From NCBI RefSeq assembly GCF_000143985.1, contig NC_014364.1, forward strand, positions 2,604,001 to 2,668,000: a stretch of DNA of 64,000 bases. Reading direction: 5' to 3'. A program made the position numbers and the translations under genes. This stretch comes from Sediminispirochaeta smaragdinae DSM 11293. Lineage in GTDB: Bacteria; Spirochaetota; Spirochaetia; DSM-16054; Sediminispirochaetaceae. Shown one piece after another: positions 8,680 to 17,700 of the stretch (its first letter is position 1; each line of letters starts with the position of its first letter). The notes under the pieces are model-generated. The model was given only the letters and a program-made list of their open reading frames with translations, did not search any database and had not been told where the DNA came from.

Positions 8680-9576
8680 TTAATCTATATCCGTTGCAAG
8701 ACGGCGTCGCTGGGCCGATTGTACCGTATTGTAGAGAAGCATCGTAATGGTCATCGGACCTACGCCTCCCGGTACCGGGGTAATCATCGAAGCCTTGTGG
8801 GAAACCGCTTCGAAGGCGACATCACCGACAAGGCGGTAGCCCCTCTTTTTTGAGGCATCCTCCACCCGATTCACACCGACATCGATGACCACGGCTCCCT
8901 CTTTTATCATATCTGCGCCGATAATCTCGGGTTTACCCACGGCAGCGATAACAATATCCCCCTGCCGTACGATATCGGCCATGTTTCGAGTCGCAGAATG
9001 GCAAACAGTGACGGTGGCATTCCCCCCTTCGCTCTTCTGAAGCAAAAGGTTTGCCAAGGGTTTGCCCACAATATTACTTCGTCCGACAATGACGACATGA
9101 CGGCCCTTGGTTTCCGCTCCGGAACGAAGCAAAAGCTGGACAATACCGTGGGGGGTACAAGGCAGAAAGGTCTCCTGACCGAGTACCATCTTTCCGACAC
9201 TGTAGGGATGAAAGCCGTCTACGTCTTTGGCAGGATCAATGGCAAGCAGCACCTTATTCTCATCTATCTGCTTCGGCAGCGGCAGCTGGACCAGGATACC
9301 ATCGATGCGGGGATCGTTGTTCATTGATCCCACCAGGGCGAGAAGTTCCTCCTCGCTTGTCGAGGCCTCCAGACGATGTTCTTCGGAATAGATACCGATT
9401 TTCTCACAGGCCCGCTCCTTGGCAGTGACATAACTCACACTGGCGGGATCATCGCCCACAAGAACGACCCCAAGTCCGGGAACGACGTCTTTTTCCTTCA
9501 TCCGGGAAACCTTTTCGGCAAGTTCTCCCCTCATGGTTTCGGCAATTGCCTTTCCATCTATTATTGTTGCGGTCAT
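8680..9576 (-). CDS. folD: Bifunctional methylene-THF dehydrogenase/cyclohydrolase FolD
   Basis: 298 residues when started at the ATG at 9576, which has the close Shine-Dalgarno GAGGAGGGC; the open frame extends 14 codons further upstream but there overlaps the -10 region. FolD interconverts 5,10-methylene-THF and 10-formyl-THF with NADP. Family motifs are visible: YVTAKERACEKIGI with the catalytic Lys, ILVQLPLPKQID, GRSNIVGKPLANLLL for the nucleotide fold, and the C-terminal TPVPGGVGPMTITMLL. It is the first gene of the operon leading to the AICAR transformylase, which uses its product. Confidence 0.95.
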   Translation of the reverse strand: MTATIIDGKAIAETMRGELAEKVSRMKEKDVVPGLGVVLVGDDPASVSYVTAKERACEKIGIYSEEHRLEASTSEEELLALVGSMNNDPRIDGILVQLPLPKQIDENKVLLAIDPAKDVDGFHPYSVGKMVLGQETFLPCTPHGIVQLLLRSGAETKGRHVVIVGRSNIVGKPLANLLLQKSEGGNATVTVCHSATRNMADIVRQGDIVIAAVGKPEIIGADMIKEGAVVIDVGVNRVEDASKKRGYRLVGDVAFEAVSHKASMITPVPGGVGPMTITMLLYNTVQSAQRRRLATDID

Positions 9577-9616
9577 GATGCCCTCCTCAGTTTTGTCGTT
9601 ACAGTAATGCATCACC

Positions 9617-9622
9617 ATTATA
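9617..9622 (-). promoter_or_regulatory. -10 element upstream of folD
   Basis: On the minus strand this reads TATAAT, 40 bases before the folD ATG at 9576. No convincing -35 lies 16-18 bases upstream (TTTCAA is the nearest). The match to consensus is perfect, but a single hexamer is weak evidence. Confidence 0.35.
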
Positions 9623-9682
9623 TATGCTTTGGGGCCTTTTTGAAACAGATTGCCCTACCATTGTCTCCTATCATTGCTCTTG

Positions 9683-9711
9683 TTGATAAAGGCGGATTCA
9701 AGTGCTACTAT
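9683..9711 (+). promoter_or_regulatory. Sigma-70-like promoter of the barrel/lipoprotein operon
   Basis: TTGATA (9683-9688), a 17-base spacer and TACTAT (9706-9711). The predicted start point is near 9718, about 30 bases before the ATG at 9748. A perfect 10-base inverted repeat (arms 9695-9704 and 9722-9731) surrounds the -10. Confidence 0.6.
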
Positions 9712-9731
9712 CCCACTACAACACTTGAATC
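9695..9731. repeat. Perfect 10-base inverted repeat around the -10 box
   Basis: GATTCAAGTG at 9695-9704 and CACTTGAATC at 9722-9731 are exact reverse complements with 17 bases between them. The left arm is in the promoter spacer and the right arm ends 5 bases before the AAGGTGG ribosome-binding site. The arms are 27 bases apart centre to centre. If the start point is near 9718, only the right arm is transcribed, so a two-site operator fits better than an RNA hairpin. Confidence 0.7.
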
Positions 9732-9747
9732 AAACAAGGTGGTATTC

Positions 9748-10395
9748 ATGCATACACGAGGTTTTGCACGGCTTTTGGCCGTTTTCATCTGCACCTCTGT
9801 TTTTATGCCGATGATACTCTCGGCCCAAGAAACACAGACGCCGGAAGAGACTGAGCAATTTGTCGAACCCTACGGAAAGGGTGATCAAATGTTTACCATG
9901 AGTGGTGGGCTTTTTATCCCTCTTTTTATCCACTTTCCATATGCCGATGAACTGAGCGATACCGAAACCTTCGAATCAACTGGAGGACACATCTTTCTCG
10001 GAGGTCTAGGTTCTCTCGGCTGGAGTAGTTTTCTTACCAACAGGGTTTTTCTCGGGATTACTCTGACAGGCGCCTTTACCCAGTCGGTAAACGAAAACAA
10101 AGAGATGATTCTGCCCCTTTGTCTTCAGGCAGGGTACCTCTTTCTTGCCGGTTCATTCGAGATTCCCGTCAGCCTGGAGGCCGGTATCGCCATGAACAAA
10201 TACGAGGACCAGACCTATTTCGGTCCCATGCTGAAACCAGGTGCCTCGGTATACTGGGTGATGAATGCATCCTGGGGATTTGGCCTCAATTTTAAGTACT
10301 GGTGGGTCCCCGAGATCTATTTCGGATCGAACTCCTCTTCCACCAGCTTCGGAAACTTTTCCGAAGTGAGTCTTTCCGCTCGCTACCGCTTCTAA
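9748..10395 (+). CDS. Predicted outer-membrane beta-barrel protein
   Basis: 215 residues from the ATG at 9748, chosen because AAGGTGG precedes it and the signal peptide starts there; the frame is open further upstream but no signal or ribosome site supports that. Residues 1-28 form a signal peptide ending near ILSAQ. The mature part alternates hydrophobic and polar residues, is rich in Gly and aromatics, and ends in VSLSARYRF, with the C-terminal Phe typical of outer-membrane barrels. Size suggests an 8-stranded barrel. No specific family is recognised. The lipoprotein gene follows after 17 bases, so the two are probably co-transcribed. Confidence 0.7.
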   Translation: MHTRGFARLLAVFICTSVFMPMILSAQETQTPEETEQFVEPYGKGDQMFTMSGGLFIPLFIHFPYADELSDTETFESTGGHIFLGGLGSLGWSSFLTNRVFLGITLTGAFTQSVNENKEMILPLCLQAGYLFLAGSFEIPVSLEAGIAMNKYEDQTYFGPMLKPGASVYWVMNASWGFGLNFKYWWVPEIYFGSNSSSTSFGNFSEVSLSARYRF

Positions 10396-10412
10396 GTTCG
10401 GAGGAATACACT

Positions 10413-11501
10413 ATGCGCAAATATCTGCTATATACCATTCTGTCGATTTTCATCTTGTCCTTCTTCGTCGGCTGTAACGCCGACGGTGTTGGCATCTTCT
10501 ACACCCTCTCCAAAGAGGAAGAGCTTTCGGGAAGCGACCTGCAGGGGCTTTATATTCGGAGCTTTGTCAACATCGGTAGCGATGTCTTCTGCGGTGCAGG
10601 TCCCTCGGTATGGAAGGACAACGGTTCCTCCTGGAAAAATGTTTCCAAGTCAGGTTATAACTCGGACCCGGCAATCGCCAGTGACGGAACCACGATCTAT
10701 GCCGCCCTTTACGAGGAGGACGATACGGACCAGGAGAAAACGATCTGGAGCTACGACGGAAGCAGCTGGACGGAAGTGCCATCTCCCCCTTTCGCCTCAA
10801 GCACTTCAATGTGGCTTCTCGATACCTCCGGCCTTGATTTCATCGTCCGTTCACCCGACGGAAACGATAGCTACGATATCTACTCTATCAATGCTTCCGG
10901 TACTATATCCAGCATATTACTGACTACCGCCTACCCGATCACCGATGCCGCATATGATGACTTAAATGACATCTATGTGCTTGTGGGCGGCCCTTATTAC
11001 AACGATAACCCCATTATCTATCATGGAGACGGGACCTCATTCACTGCGGCTACTTCGACCGTGAGTGATCCGATCGGCGGTGTTATATATTACAAAGATG
11101 ACGATAGTATCCCCCCTGACCGCTCCACCTTCTACCTCACAACCAAGGATGGAAATCTGTGGAGCAGCACCGACGGGGATACCTGGGATGTTGTTGATGA
11201 GGCTCCCGACAACTACTCTGACGATACACCGCTTCTTTTCGATATGGGGGTGGTTACCTTTGATTCCACCGCCTATCTTGTCATAGGTTCCGACGAGGGC
11301 TACTACGAGATGGATCTTTCGGGAACTTCAATAAGCCGGCCGGAGGGAACCATTGATTCGGACACCGACATTGAGGCCTCCTATTCCACCTTTGCCGACG
11401 GATATGTGCGATGCTTTTATACGGTTGAGGACAATCACTTCCTGATGGGAACGGCAACCGGAGTCTGGGAAAACGACAACGGGGACCTCGATCAGAAGTA
11501 A
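10413..11501 (+). CDS. Lipoprotein with beta-propeller-like repeats
   Basis: 362 residues. The start at 10413 has GGAGGAAT 6 bases upstream and opens a lipoprotein signal with lipobox FVGC (Cys20). The mature protein consists of repeated blade-like units built around W-x-x-DGSSW or DGTSF turns (WKDNGSSW, WSYDGSSW, YHGDGTSF, WSSTDGDTW), as in sialidase or photosystem-assembly type propellers, and is very acidic. It is probably exported and anchored at the outer membrane beside the barrel protein encoded just upstream. No enzyme motif is seen and the ligand is unknown. Confidence 0.65.
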   Translation: MRKYLLYTILSIFILSFFVGCNADGVGIFYTLSKEEELSGSDLQGLYIRSFVNIGSDVFCGAGPSVWKDNGSSWKNVSKSGYNSDPAIASDGTTIYAALYEEDDTDQEKTIWSYDGSSWTEVPSPPFASSTSMWLLDTSGLDFIVRSPDGNDSYDIYSINASGTISSILLTTAYPITDAAYDDLNDIYVLVGGPYYNDNPIIYHGDGTSFTAATSTVSDPIGGVIYYKDDDSIPPDRSTFYLTTKDGNLWSSTDGDTWDVVDEAPDNYSDDTPLLFDMGVVTFDSTAYLVIGSDEGYYEMDLSGTSISRPEGTIDSDTDIEASYSTFADGYVRCFYTVEDNHFLMGTATGVWENDNGDLDQK

Positions 11502-11527
11502 ATCCGCTTAGGGCGGCTATTGGGTAG

Positions 11528-12718
11528 CTAGTATCCCACCGTGGCGGCAGGACGGTAACGCAAGGCCGCCACGGTTATATCGTCTTCGATGCGGACCTCC
11601 TTGGAACGATCGGCAGAGAGGCGATCGAACACCGCATCGGCAATACCGCGCTGCTCCCTTCCAAGGGGAAGTATGAGCTTGCAGATTGCTTCATTGCCTA
11701 TCCGCTTTTCTGTCTGCGGTCGTTCAATTAGCCCGTCGGTAAAAAGAATCAGAAGATCTTCAGGCAACAGTTCCATACTAACCTGGTCGAATTCCATATC
11801 CCGTTTGAAGCCTAATGCGGCTCCCTCGGACTGAAAGGTGGTGCACTGGCCTCCGCGAAGCAGAAAAAGAGGAAGATGGCCGGCATTTGCAAGGGTGAGA
11901 AGATGCTTGTCGCTTTCAATCAGAAATATTTTAAAGGTGACAAAGAAATCGTGTACCCGCTCAAGGGCCATACACAGCCGCCGGTTAAGTTCTTCAAGAA
12001 GTTCTTTCGGAACAGTTATTCGCTTTTCGAAAACAAGCTCCGTTACAATAACCTTGATCATTGCAGTGATAAAAGCAGGTCGAATTCCATGCCCGGAAAC
12101 ATCTCCGAAGAAAAAGAGGAGTTGATCGGAACCTATTTTGACGGCGTCGTAATAGTCACCGCCGCAGGTATATGCCCCGTTCGGCTCATACCGTAGTTCT
12201 ATCATGAGGTTCGGATCGCTTAGCTTCGGCGAAAGCATAATATTTCGTTGGAATTCTCCCGCATATTCAAGTTGCCTTCGCAGCCGCTCCTGCAGCTCTC
12301 TGTTCTCACGCCTCATACGAAAAACCCGACGAGCCTTGATGATTTCGGCAAGAAGCATTCCCGCCGTCCAGGGCTTAAAAAGCAGGGCCTGGATATCGGC
12401 AGTGATAGCCTTCTGAATTTCGGGTATATCGGAATAAGCGGTCAGCATGATCAGAATAATCGCGGGATAGCGCTCATGAACCTTGAGCAGAAGATCGCTT
12501 CCAGACAGGTTAGGAGCCGGCATACGAAGATCGGCGATCAGGAGAAAAACCTCCTGGCTGCTTTCTTCAAGAAACTCAAGGGCCGCCTTTGTCGTATCAT
12601 AGGTTACGACATGCAGCGGTTCGTCCAGGGGTACAATTTCCAGCTCCCACTTGAGTGACCGCAAAACCTGCGGTTCGTCATCGACTATAAGAATCGTTTT
12701 TGGCAATGTTTCTTCCAT
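11528..12718 (-). CDS. Response regulator with PP2C (SpoIIE-type) phosphatase output
   Basis: 396 residues. The receiver domain (about 8-130) has the acidic pair in VDDEP, the phosphoacceptor in LIADLRMP, Thr in LTAYSD and Lys in LFKPW. A helical linker (about 135-165) leads to a SpoIIE/RsbU-type PP2C phosphatase with the metal-binding CGGDYYDA, FFGDVSGHG, LFTDGLIE and EDDITVAALR. Such proteins dephosphorylate anti-anti-sigma factors on receiver activation. The start has a strong AAGGAGGGGGG. It is divergent from a 7TM histidine kinase, its likely partner. No anti-sigma/STAS gene is in the window, so the downstream target is unknown. Confidence 0.9.
   Translation of the reverse strand: MEETLPKTILIVDDEPQVLRSLKWELEIVPLDEPLHVVTYDTTKAALEFLEESSQEVFLLIADLRMPAPNLSGSDLLLKVHERYPAIILIMLTAYSDIPEIQKAITADIQALLFKPWTAGMLLAEIIKARRVFRMRRENRELQERLRRQLEYAGEFQRNIMLSPKLSDPNLMIELRYEPNGAYTCGGDYYDAVKIGSDQLLFFFGDVSGHGIRPAFITAMIKVIVTELVFEKRITVPKELLEELNRRLCMALERVHDFFVTFKIFLIESDKHLLTLANAGHLPLFLLRGGQCTTFQSEGAALGFKRDMEFDQVSMELLPEDLLILFTDGLIERPQTEKRIGNEAICKLILPLGREQRGIADAVFDRLSADRSKEVRIEDDITVAALRYRPAATVGY
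11538..11575. repeat. Strong hairpin between convergent genes
   Basis: ACCGTGGCGGC (11538-11548) and GCCGCCACGGT (11565-11575) are perfect 11-base complements with a 16-base loop. They lie in the last codons of the PP2C gene, 37 bases past the convergent lipoprotein stop. Neither strand has a T-run after the stem, so it is not a classical terminator. It could slow polymerase or protect 3' ends. Confidence 0.6.
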
Positions 12719-12761
12719 TCCCCCCTCCTTGGACCTTTACGTGCCTATCAAACTATAGTAA

Positions 12762-12791
12762 ATTATATGGTATATATATACCAACATGCAA
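12762..12791 (-). promoter_or_regulatory. Candidate promoter of the response regulator/phosphatase
   Basis: On the minus strand TTGCAT (12791-12786), an 18-base spacer and TATAAT (12767-12762). The spacer contains the whole 16-base palindrome at 12768-12783. Confidence 0.45.
12768..12783. repeat. Perfect 16-base AT palindrome in divergent promoter region
   Basis: TGGTATATATATACCA reads the same on both strands. It sits between the divergent regulator and kinase genes, inside the spacer of the regulator's candidate promoter. Its position suggests an operator, but alternating TA runs also occur by chance and can simply aid melting. Confidence 0.5.
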
Positions 12792-12834
12792 TGGCTTATA
12801 CCCAAATTCAGAACAACAGCATGGGGGAATACTC

Positions 12835-14754
12835 TTGGAATACACACTTTTTGTGGTTTTAGCGCCCTTTACCCTTGGGATTCTGCTTGTAACCGGCTTC
12901 TTAATACGCCAAAACGGAAAGGGCCCGGAAGCAAAAGTTCTCTTGACCTATTTCCTTTTTGTGTCGGCCTACCTTTTGAATAACCTGATAGAGTTGCTTC
13001 TTCCAACTCCCGCTGCAACGTTTACCGCTGTAAAAGCCGAACACCTCTTTTTTTCTTTTCTCCCAGTAATATGGTTTCATTTCGCCCTGCTTTATACAGG
13101 AACGTCGCGAAAACTTTCCCTCAGGATTGTATTAATACTTGCGCTTTTTTCCGTAGCGACAAACATTCTCATTCAGACAAACCATCTTCACCATCTTGTA
13201 TGGCGAAGGTTCAACTATTTTCCGATAAGAGGCTATCTGACCATGCGTGCAGACTACGGCCCGTGGATGTGGCTGTACGGGATATTCATGTATGCCCTAT
13301 ATATTATTGGCAGCTTCGTTATTCTTAAATCTGCCCTTGGCGGAAATAAGATGTATCGGCACCAGGCACTTGTTATCGTTACAGGAGCGTTGATTCCCCT
13401 TATCTTTAACCTTTTCTACGTATTTCATCTTTTGCCCTTTCTCAGAAAGGATTTTACCCCGATCAGCTTCTCCATCACCGCATTGTCAGGCTACATCGGT
13501 ATTACCAAATTCCGTCTTTTCAAAATTATCCCCGTGGCTCGAGAAAAAATCATTCAGGGGCTTGATACCGGCGTCCTCCTTTTCGACGCCGGGAGCTCTC
13601 TTATCGACTATAATAAAAAGGCAGCCTCACTCTTTCATCTGGATTCGAATACCATCGGACAACACTTTACAGAACAAAAGGACCTTAGCCCCCTGACCCC
13701 GCTCCTCACCGGGGAGGCGGACACAATACCCATCACGATCGAAGGAGATAAGGAGAAAGCGACTTTCAGTGCCAGGCTTAGTCGTACGGAGAGTAATGAC
13801 AGCTCCGTAATGACCGTCACCCTTGTCGATATTACAAAAGAGACCAAGCTTCTTCATGAAAAGGAAGCCTTGGCAAACCAGTTGATAGAAAAAAACCAGG
13901 AGCTTGAAAATGCTCAGGACACCATCATCCAACAGGAAAAGCTCGCCGTCATTGGTCAACTCACTGCCGGGATTGCTCATGAGATCAATAATCCACTCAG
14001 CTTTGCCAAGAATAACTACCATATTTTTCGCCACTATTTTCAGAAATTACTATCATCGTTTCCCCAAAAAACACGGGAGTCCGAAGCTCTGATCGAGCAA
14101 CTCAACCTTATTCTCAGCGATTCTGAAGAAGGCACGAATCGTGCCATAGCAATTGTTCATGATCTTCTTAAATTCTCACGCCCGGTAAAGGGAGAACAGC
14201 GGCAGCTTCTTAATATAAATAAAGCCGTCGAGACATGTCTGATTATGGTTGGCAGCGAATTACGCTATGTTAGCGAGGTTGTGGAAGCATATGATCAAAA
14301 CCTTCCGGGGGTCGAATGCAGGGAAAGCGAGATAGATCAAGTCATCATCAATATCCTGACAAATGCATTACATGCAATAAGAAAAAAATCGCAGCTAAGC
14401 ATGGCTGATTACAAACCCTGCATGAAAATAGAAACCTGGTCGGACAGCACATCGGTCTTTTGCGCAGTAAGTGATAATGGGGAAGAGATACGAAGCCAGG
14501 ACCTTCCACATCTTTTCGAACCCTTTTTTACCACAAAAAAACGGGGAGAAGGAACAGGCCTCGGACTCTCAATCGCAAGGGAGATTATCGAAGGACGTTA
14601 TTCAGGTTCGATCTGGGTCGATATCACCACCTCGGAAGAAGAGTGTAAAAGCAAACGTTTTATTTTCTCCCTCCCGATCAAAAACAGAAACCGCAAAATT
14701 TCCCGGGATATACATGGAAACAGCAATAACTTTGGGAGAACGACGATCATCTGA
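12835..14754 (+). CDS. 7TM-type sensor histidine kinase
   Basis: About 639 residues from a TTG at 12835, preceded by GGGGGA at 5 bases; the frame is open from 12700 but the upstream codons have no membrane or ribosome signal. Seven hydrophobic segments fill residues 1-225 (7TM histidine kinase sensor type), then a PAS-like domain, a coiled coil (LIEKNQELENAQDTIIQQE), HisKA with the phosphoacceptor in GIAHEINNP and a HATPase with the N box NILTNALHAI and GTGLGLSIAREI. It should sense a membrane or small-molecule signal and phosphorylate the divergently encoded receiver/PP2C protein. The 3' end overlaps the convergent surface-protein gene by 8 bases. Confidence 0.85.
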   Translation: MEYTLFVVLAPFTLGILLVTGFLIRQNGKGPEAKVLLTYFLFVSAYLLNNLIELLLPTPAATFTAVKAEHLFFSFLPVIWFHFALLYTGTSRKLSLRIVLILALFSVATNILIQTNHLHHLVWRRFNYFPIRGYLTMRADYGPWMWLYGIFMYALYIIGSFVILKSALGGNKMYRHQALVIVTGALIPLIFNLFYVFHLLPFLRKDFTPISFSITALSGYIGITKFRLFKIIPVAREKIIQGLDTGVLLFDAGSSLIDYNKKAASLFHLDSNTIGQHFTEQKDLSPLTPLLTGEADTIPITIEGDKEKATFSARLSRTESNDSSVMTVTLVDITKETKLLHEKEALANQLIEKNQELENAQDTIIQQEKLAVIGQLTAGIAHEINNPLSFAKNNYHIFRHYFQKLLSSFPQKTRESEALIEQLNLILSDSEEGTNRAIAIVHDLLKFSRPVKGEQRQLLNINKAVETCLIMVGSELRYVSEVVEAYDQNLPGVECRESEIDQVIINILTNALHAIRKKSQLSMADYKPCMKIETWSDSTSVFCAVSDNGEEIRSQDLPHLFEPFFTTKKRGEGTGLGLSIAREIIEGRYSGSIWVDITTSEEECKSKRFIFSLPIKNRNRKISRDIHGNSNNFGRTTII

Positions 14755-17700
14755 ATCCGACAGGGTCCACCTTCATCAACTGTTCATACAGCACCTTATT
14801 GCTTTGAGCCGGATGACTCTCCACGCCGAGAAAACGTGACAGATCCTCATTTCCCGCGGTCCGGGAAGGGATCTGATCAAAAAAGCGATTTTTGCCATCG
14901 GAAGGAAGATTGGGAAAGTGGATAGGTCCGAAGAAAAGTGAATTTGCAACGGAAATCGATCCCGATCCGTCGGGCGACGTTCTGACAACCATCGCAACAG
15001 GGCCGCCGCTCGTTTCTGAAGGAAGCGTAAAAGAACTTGTATCAATTGAAATATCATTTCTTCCCCGTGTATCGAGGGCTATAGTATCCCCTGCAGTTGG
15101 GGCATAGAAGATAAAATCCTCAAGATGTACCTGAGATTCGGAACTTTGAATACCATAGAAGAATCCTCCGGTGGCTTCCCCGCAGGTAAAAACGGTGTGG
15201 CTGGCCTTCAACGTTCCATTTTTCTGCCTGAGCTGAACGCTTCCTTCCCGTCCCCGGGACTGCAGCAATGAACGTTCCAAAACGAGATCACAGGAATCGG
15301 CATCTATGAGAATCGGCAATCTACCATTCCTGCCTGAGATAAGTGAAGAATTGAGAAGATAGAGCGAACCGCCATAGAGACGACAAGCAGAGGCACGATC
15401 ATCCCGATCTCCTGTATAGAGCTCACTATCAATGATGGTAAGATCGCTTTTCTCCGCACCTACAGAGGTAAGTCGGGTACTTTCCCCCGGGCGGATACTG
15501 CTGTCGTCTATGGTTACGCGGGAATTAGTACTTTTGATCAGTGTTGCATCAACACTTTGCGCAGAACCGGTCAACCGGCTGGCGACCAGGGCCAATTCCC
15601 CGTGCTCCACGGAGATAAGCGAGGCATCAGATAGGGGGCCAAAGTGTAACTCACTGTGGTCGAAAAAAAGCGAAGCGTTTTTCACCAAAAGCGTTGCATC
15701 AGCGGGTCCAGAGGCTTGATACAGCTTGACCTTCTCCATGCGAACAAGCCCCCCCATCTGTTTCAGAATGGCTCCCTGTGCCGCAAGGGTATCAATCGAA
15801 AGGTTACGTAAGGTGAGATTACCTCCGTTGACCGCAAACATCGAGGCAGAGTCAAAGGGGGTATTGGTGCTAATGACGGTAAGAGCCTCACCCTGAATAG
15901 TCAATGTTCCCCGATCCAGACGGATCGTAGAATCGATGGGAAAGCGCCCCGCCGAAAGAAGGATCGTCGTCATTCCGTTGGAGGCCGCATCCCGAACGGC
16001 TTTAATGAGGGAGCGGTATGGAGCGGCCCGGCTTCCGTCACCTCCGTCATCTCCGCCCTGAGAAACATAAAGAACCGCCTTGTCGATGGAAAAAGCGACT
16101 CGTTCCTTTGTGCTCATATTTCCCGCTTCATCCACGGCATAAGCCTCAAGCACGAAATCGGAGCAGACCCCCTGATCGGAAGCTACCGTTATGGGATCAT
16201 CGTAGCTTTGAAACTCCCCCTCTTCACCGTCGCCGACCCTCATCAGGCGATAACGAAGCTCTGCAACCTCCTCTCCAGCAGAACGGATCTCCACCTTTCT
16301 ATCGTCACGATAGTATTCATCCTCTCCCACACCCGAGATAATAGGTGGCACAGGCGGATTTCTATCGATCCCAAATTGATACTGCTCGCTATGCACCAGT
16401 TGCTCTTTACCGCCAAGATCAAGAAAGAGAGCAACGCGAAGCGATACAAGAAAGGATTGGCCCGCTTCAGCCTGAAGTGTGATTGGTTCGGTCAGCCGAT
16501 CGGACCTTGAGGAGACAAGGGGTGCTTCACCGCCGACACCAAGCTCATACCGAATAATTCCATCGAAATCGGGCCGTATGGTAACAGCCTCTCCGGACCA
16601 AAAGCGATGAGGAATACCACGTACCAACGATTCTACCTTTGGAAGAACGACCTCCTCGGTCCCGACAAACTGGGGCACATTCCGAGCATCGCCATGGGCA
16701 TCTTCACTTGCCACCGGACGGCCGTCGATAAAAAGTGTTTTTCCCAAAACCTGAAGCATAATCTCATCCGAACGATTTCCCGCCTCATCGACACTCGCTA
16801 AACGTAAGGGTTCCGGGAAAGTGGAAACCGAGCTTTGGTAGGGAAGAAAAAAGCTACCATCGGTCGAATCGTTTGAGGGGACAAGCAACTCTCCATCCCC
16901 GATATCCGCCGTAATGGCCCATCCGTCACGCACCTCGGTATAGGAGATTTTAGGGACCTCGGGAGGCAGCGAATCACAGACTATATGATCAAGAAGAGAA
17001 CCGATCGTATAGTTGCCGTATGCATCGATGCTCATCCCCTCTAAGCGATATGCCCCGTCCCCTGGAAAATCAAGCATGATGGTGCCGTCCGACAAGGCAA
17101 CGGAACCACGGTGGATCATCGTTTCATAATCGACAGGAGTCTTACTTTCGAAACCATCCAGCATGTACCAAACCTGCGAATCGTTTTCGATTCCCGTAAG
17201 TTTGATTTGTGTCGGTCCGCGAACATAGAGAATTTCGGGTAAAACTTCAGGGGAAGGAAGCGGAGGAGGCCTTCGATCTATTCGAAAATAGTAGTTGGTG
17301 GTTGATCCATCCACTTGTGTAATAGAAGAAAAAGGGGTCACTTCAAGTCGATAAAGGATATCCGCACCATCCTCTCCGTCGACAATAAGGGGAGCCTGGT
17401 AGGCGGCTTCCTGAACCACGGCTTCCTCACCCAGTTCCCCGAGCAGAAGCAGTCGATACCGACAGGAAACGGCCTCATCGGTTTCGATGGTAATAATACA
17501 TCGATCTGATGATGTTTGACCTTCGGGAATTCCCTTCAGATCATAGGAAAATACTTTTCTGCTATCCACGAAGATGGGAGAAATATCGGCAACAGGGCCG
17601 ATATTTCCGGCGGCATCAACCGAACGAGCCTTGAACGAAAACCTGTTCAATTGCCCTTCCTTTATCGGAAGCTGTACAGCCCCTTCGTACCGAAGCCATA

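Noticed and set aside
9376..9747. Extended N-terminus of the barrel protein
   Set aside because: The open frame overlaps folD on the other strand and has no ribosome site; signal peptide and site support 9748.
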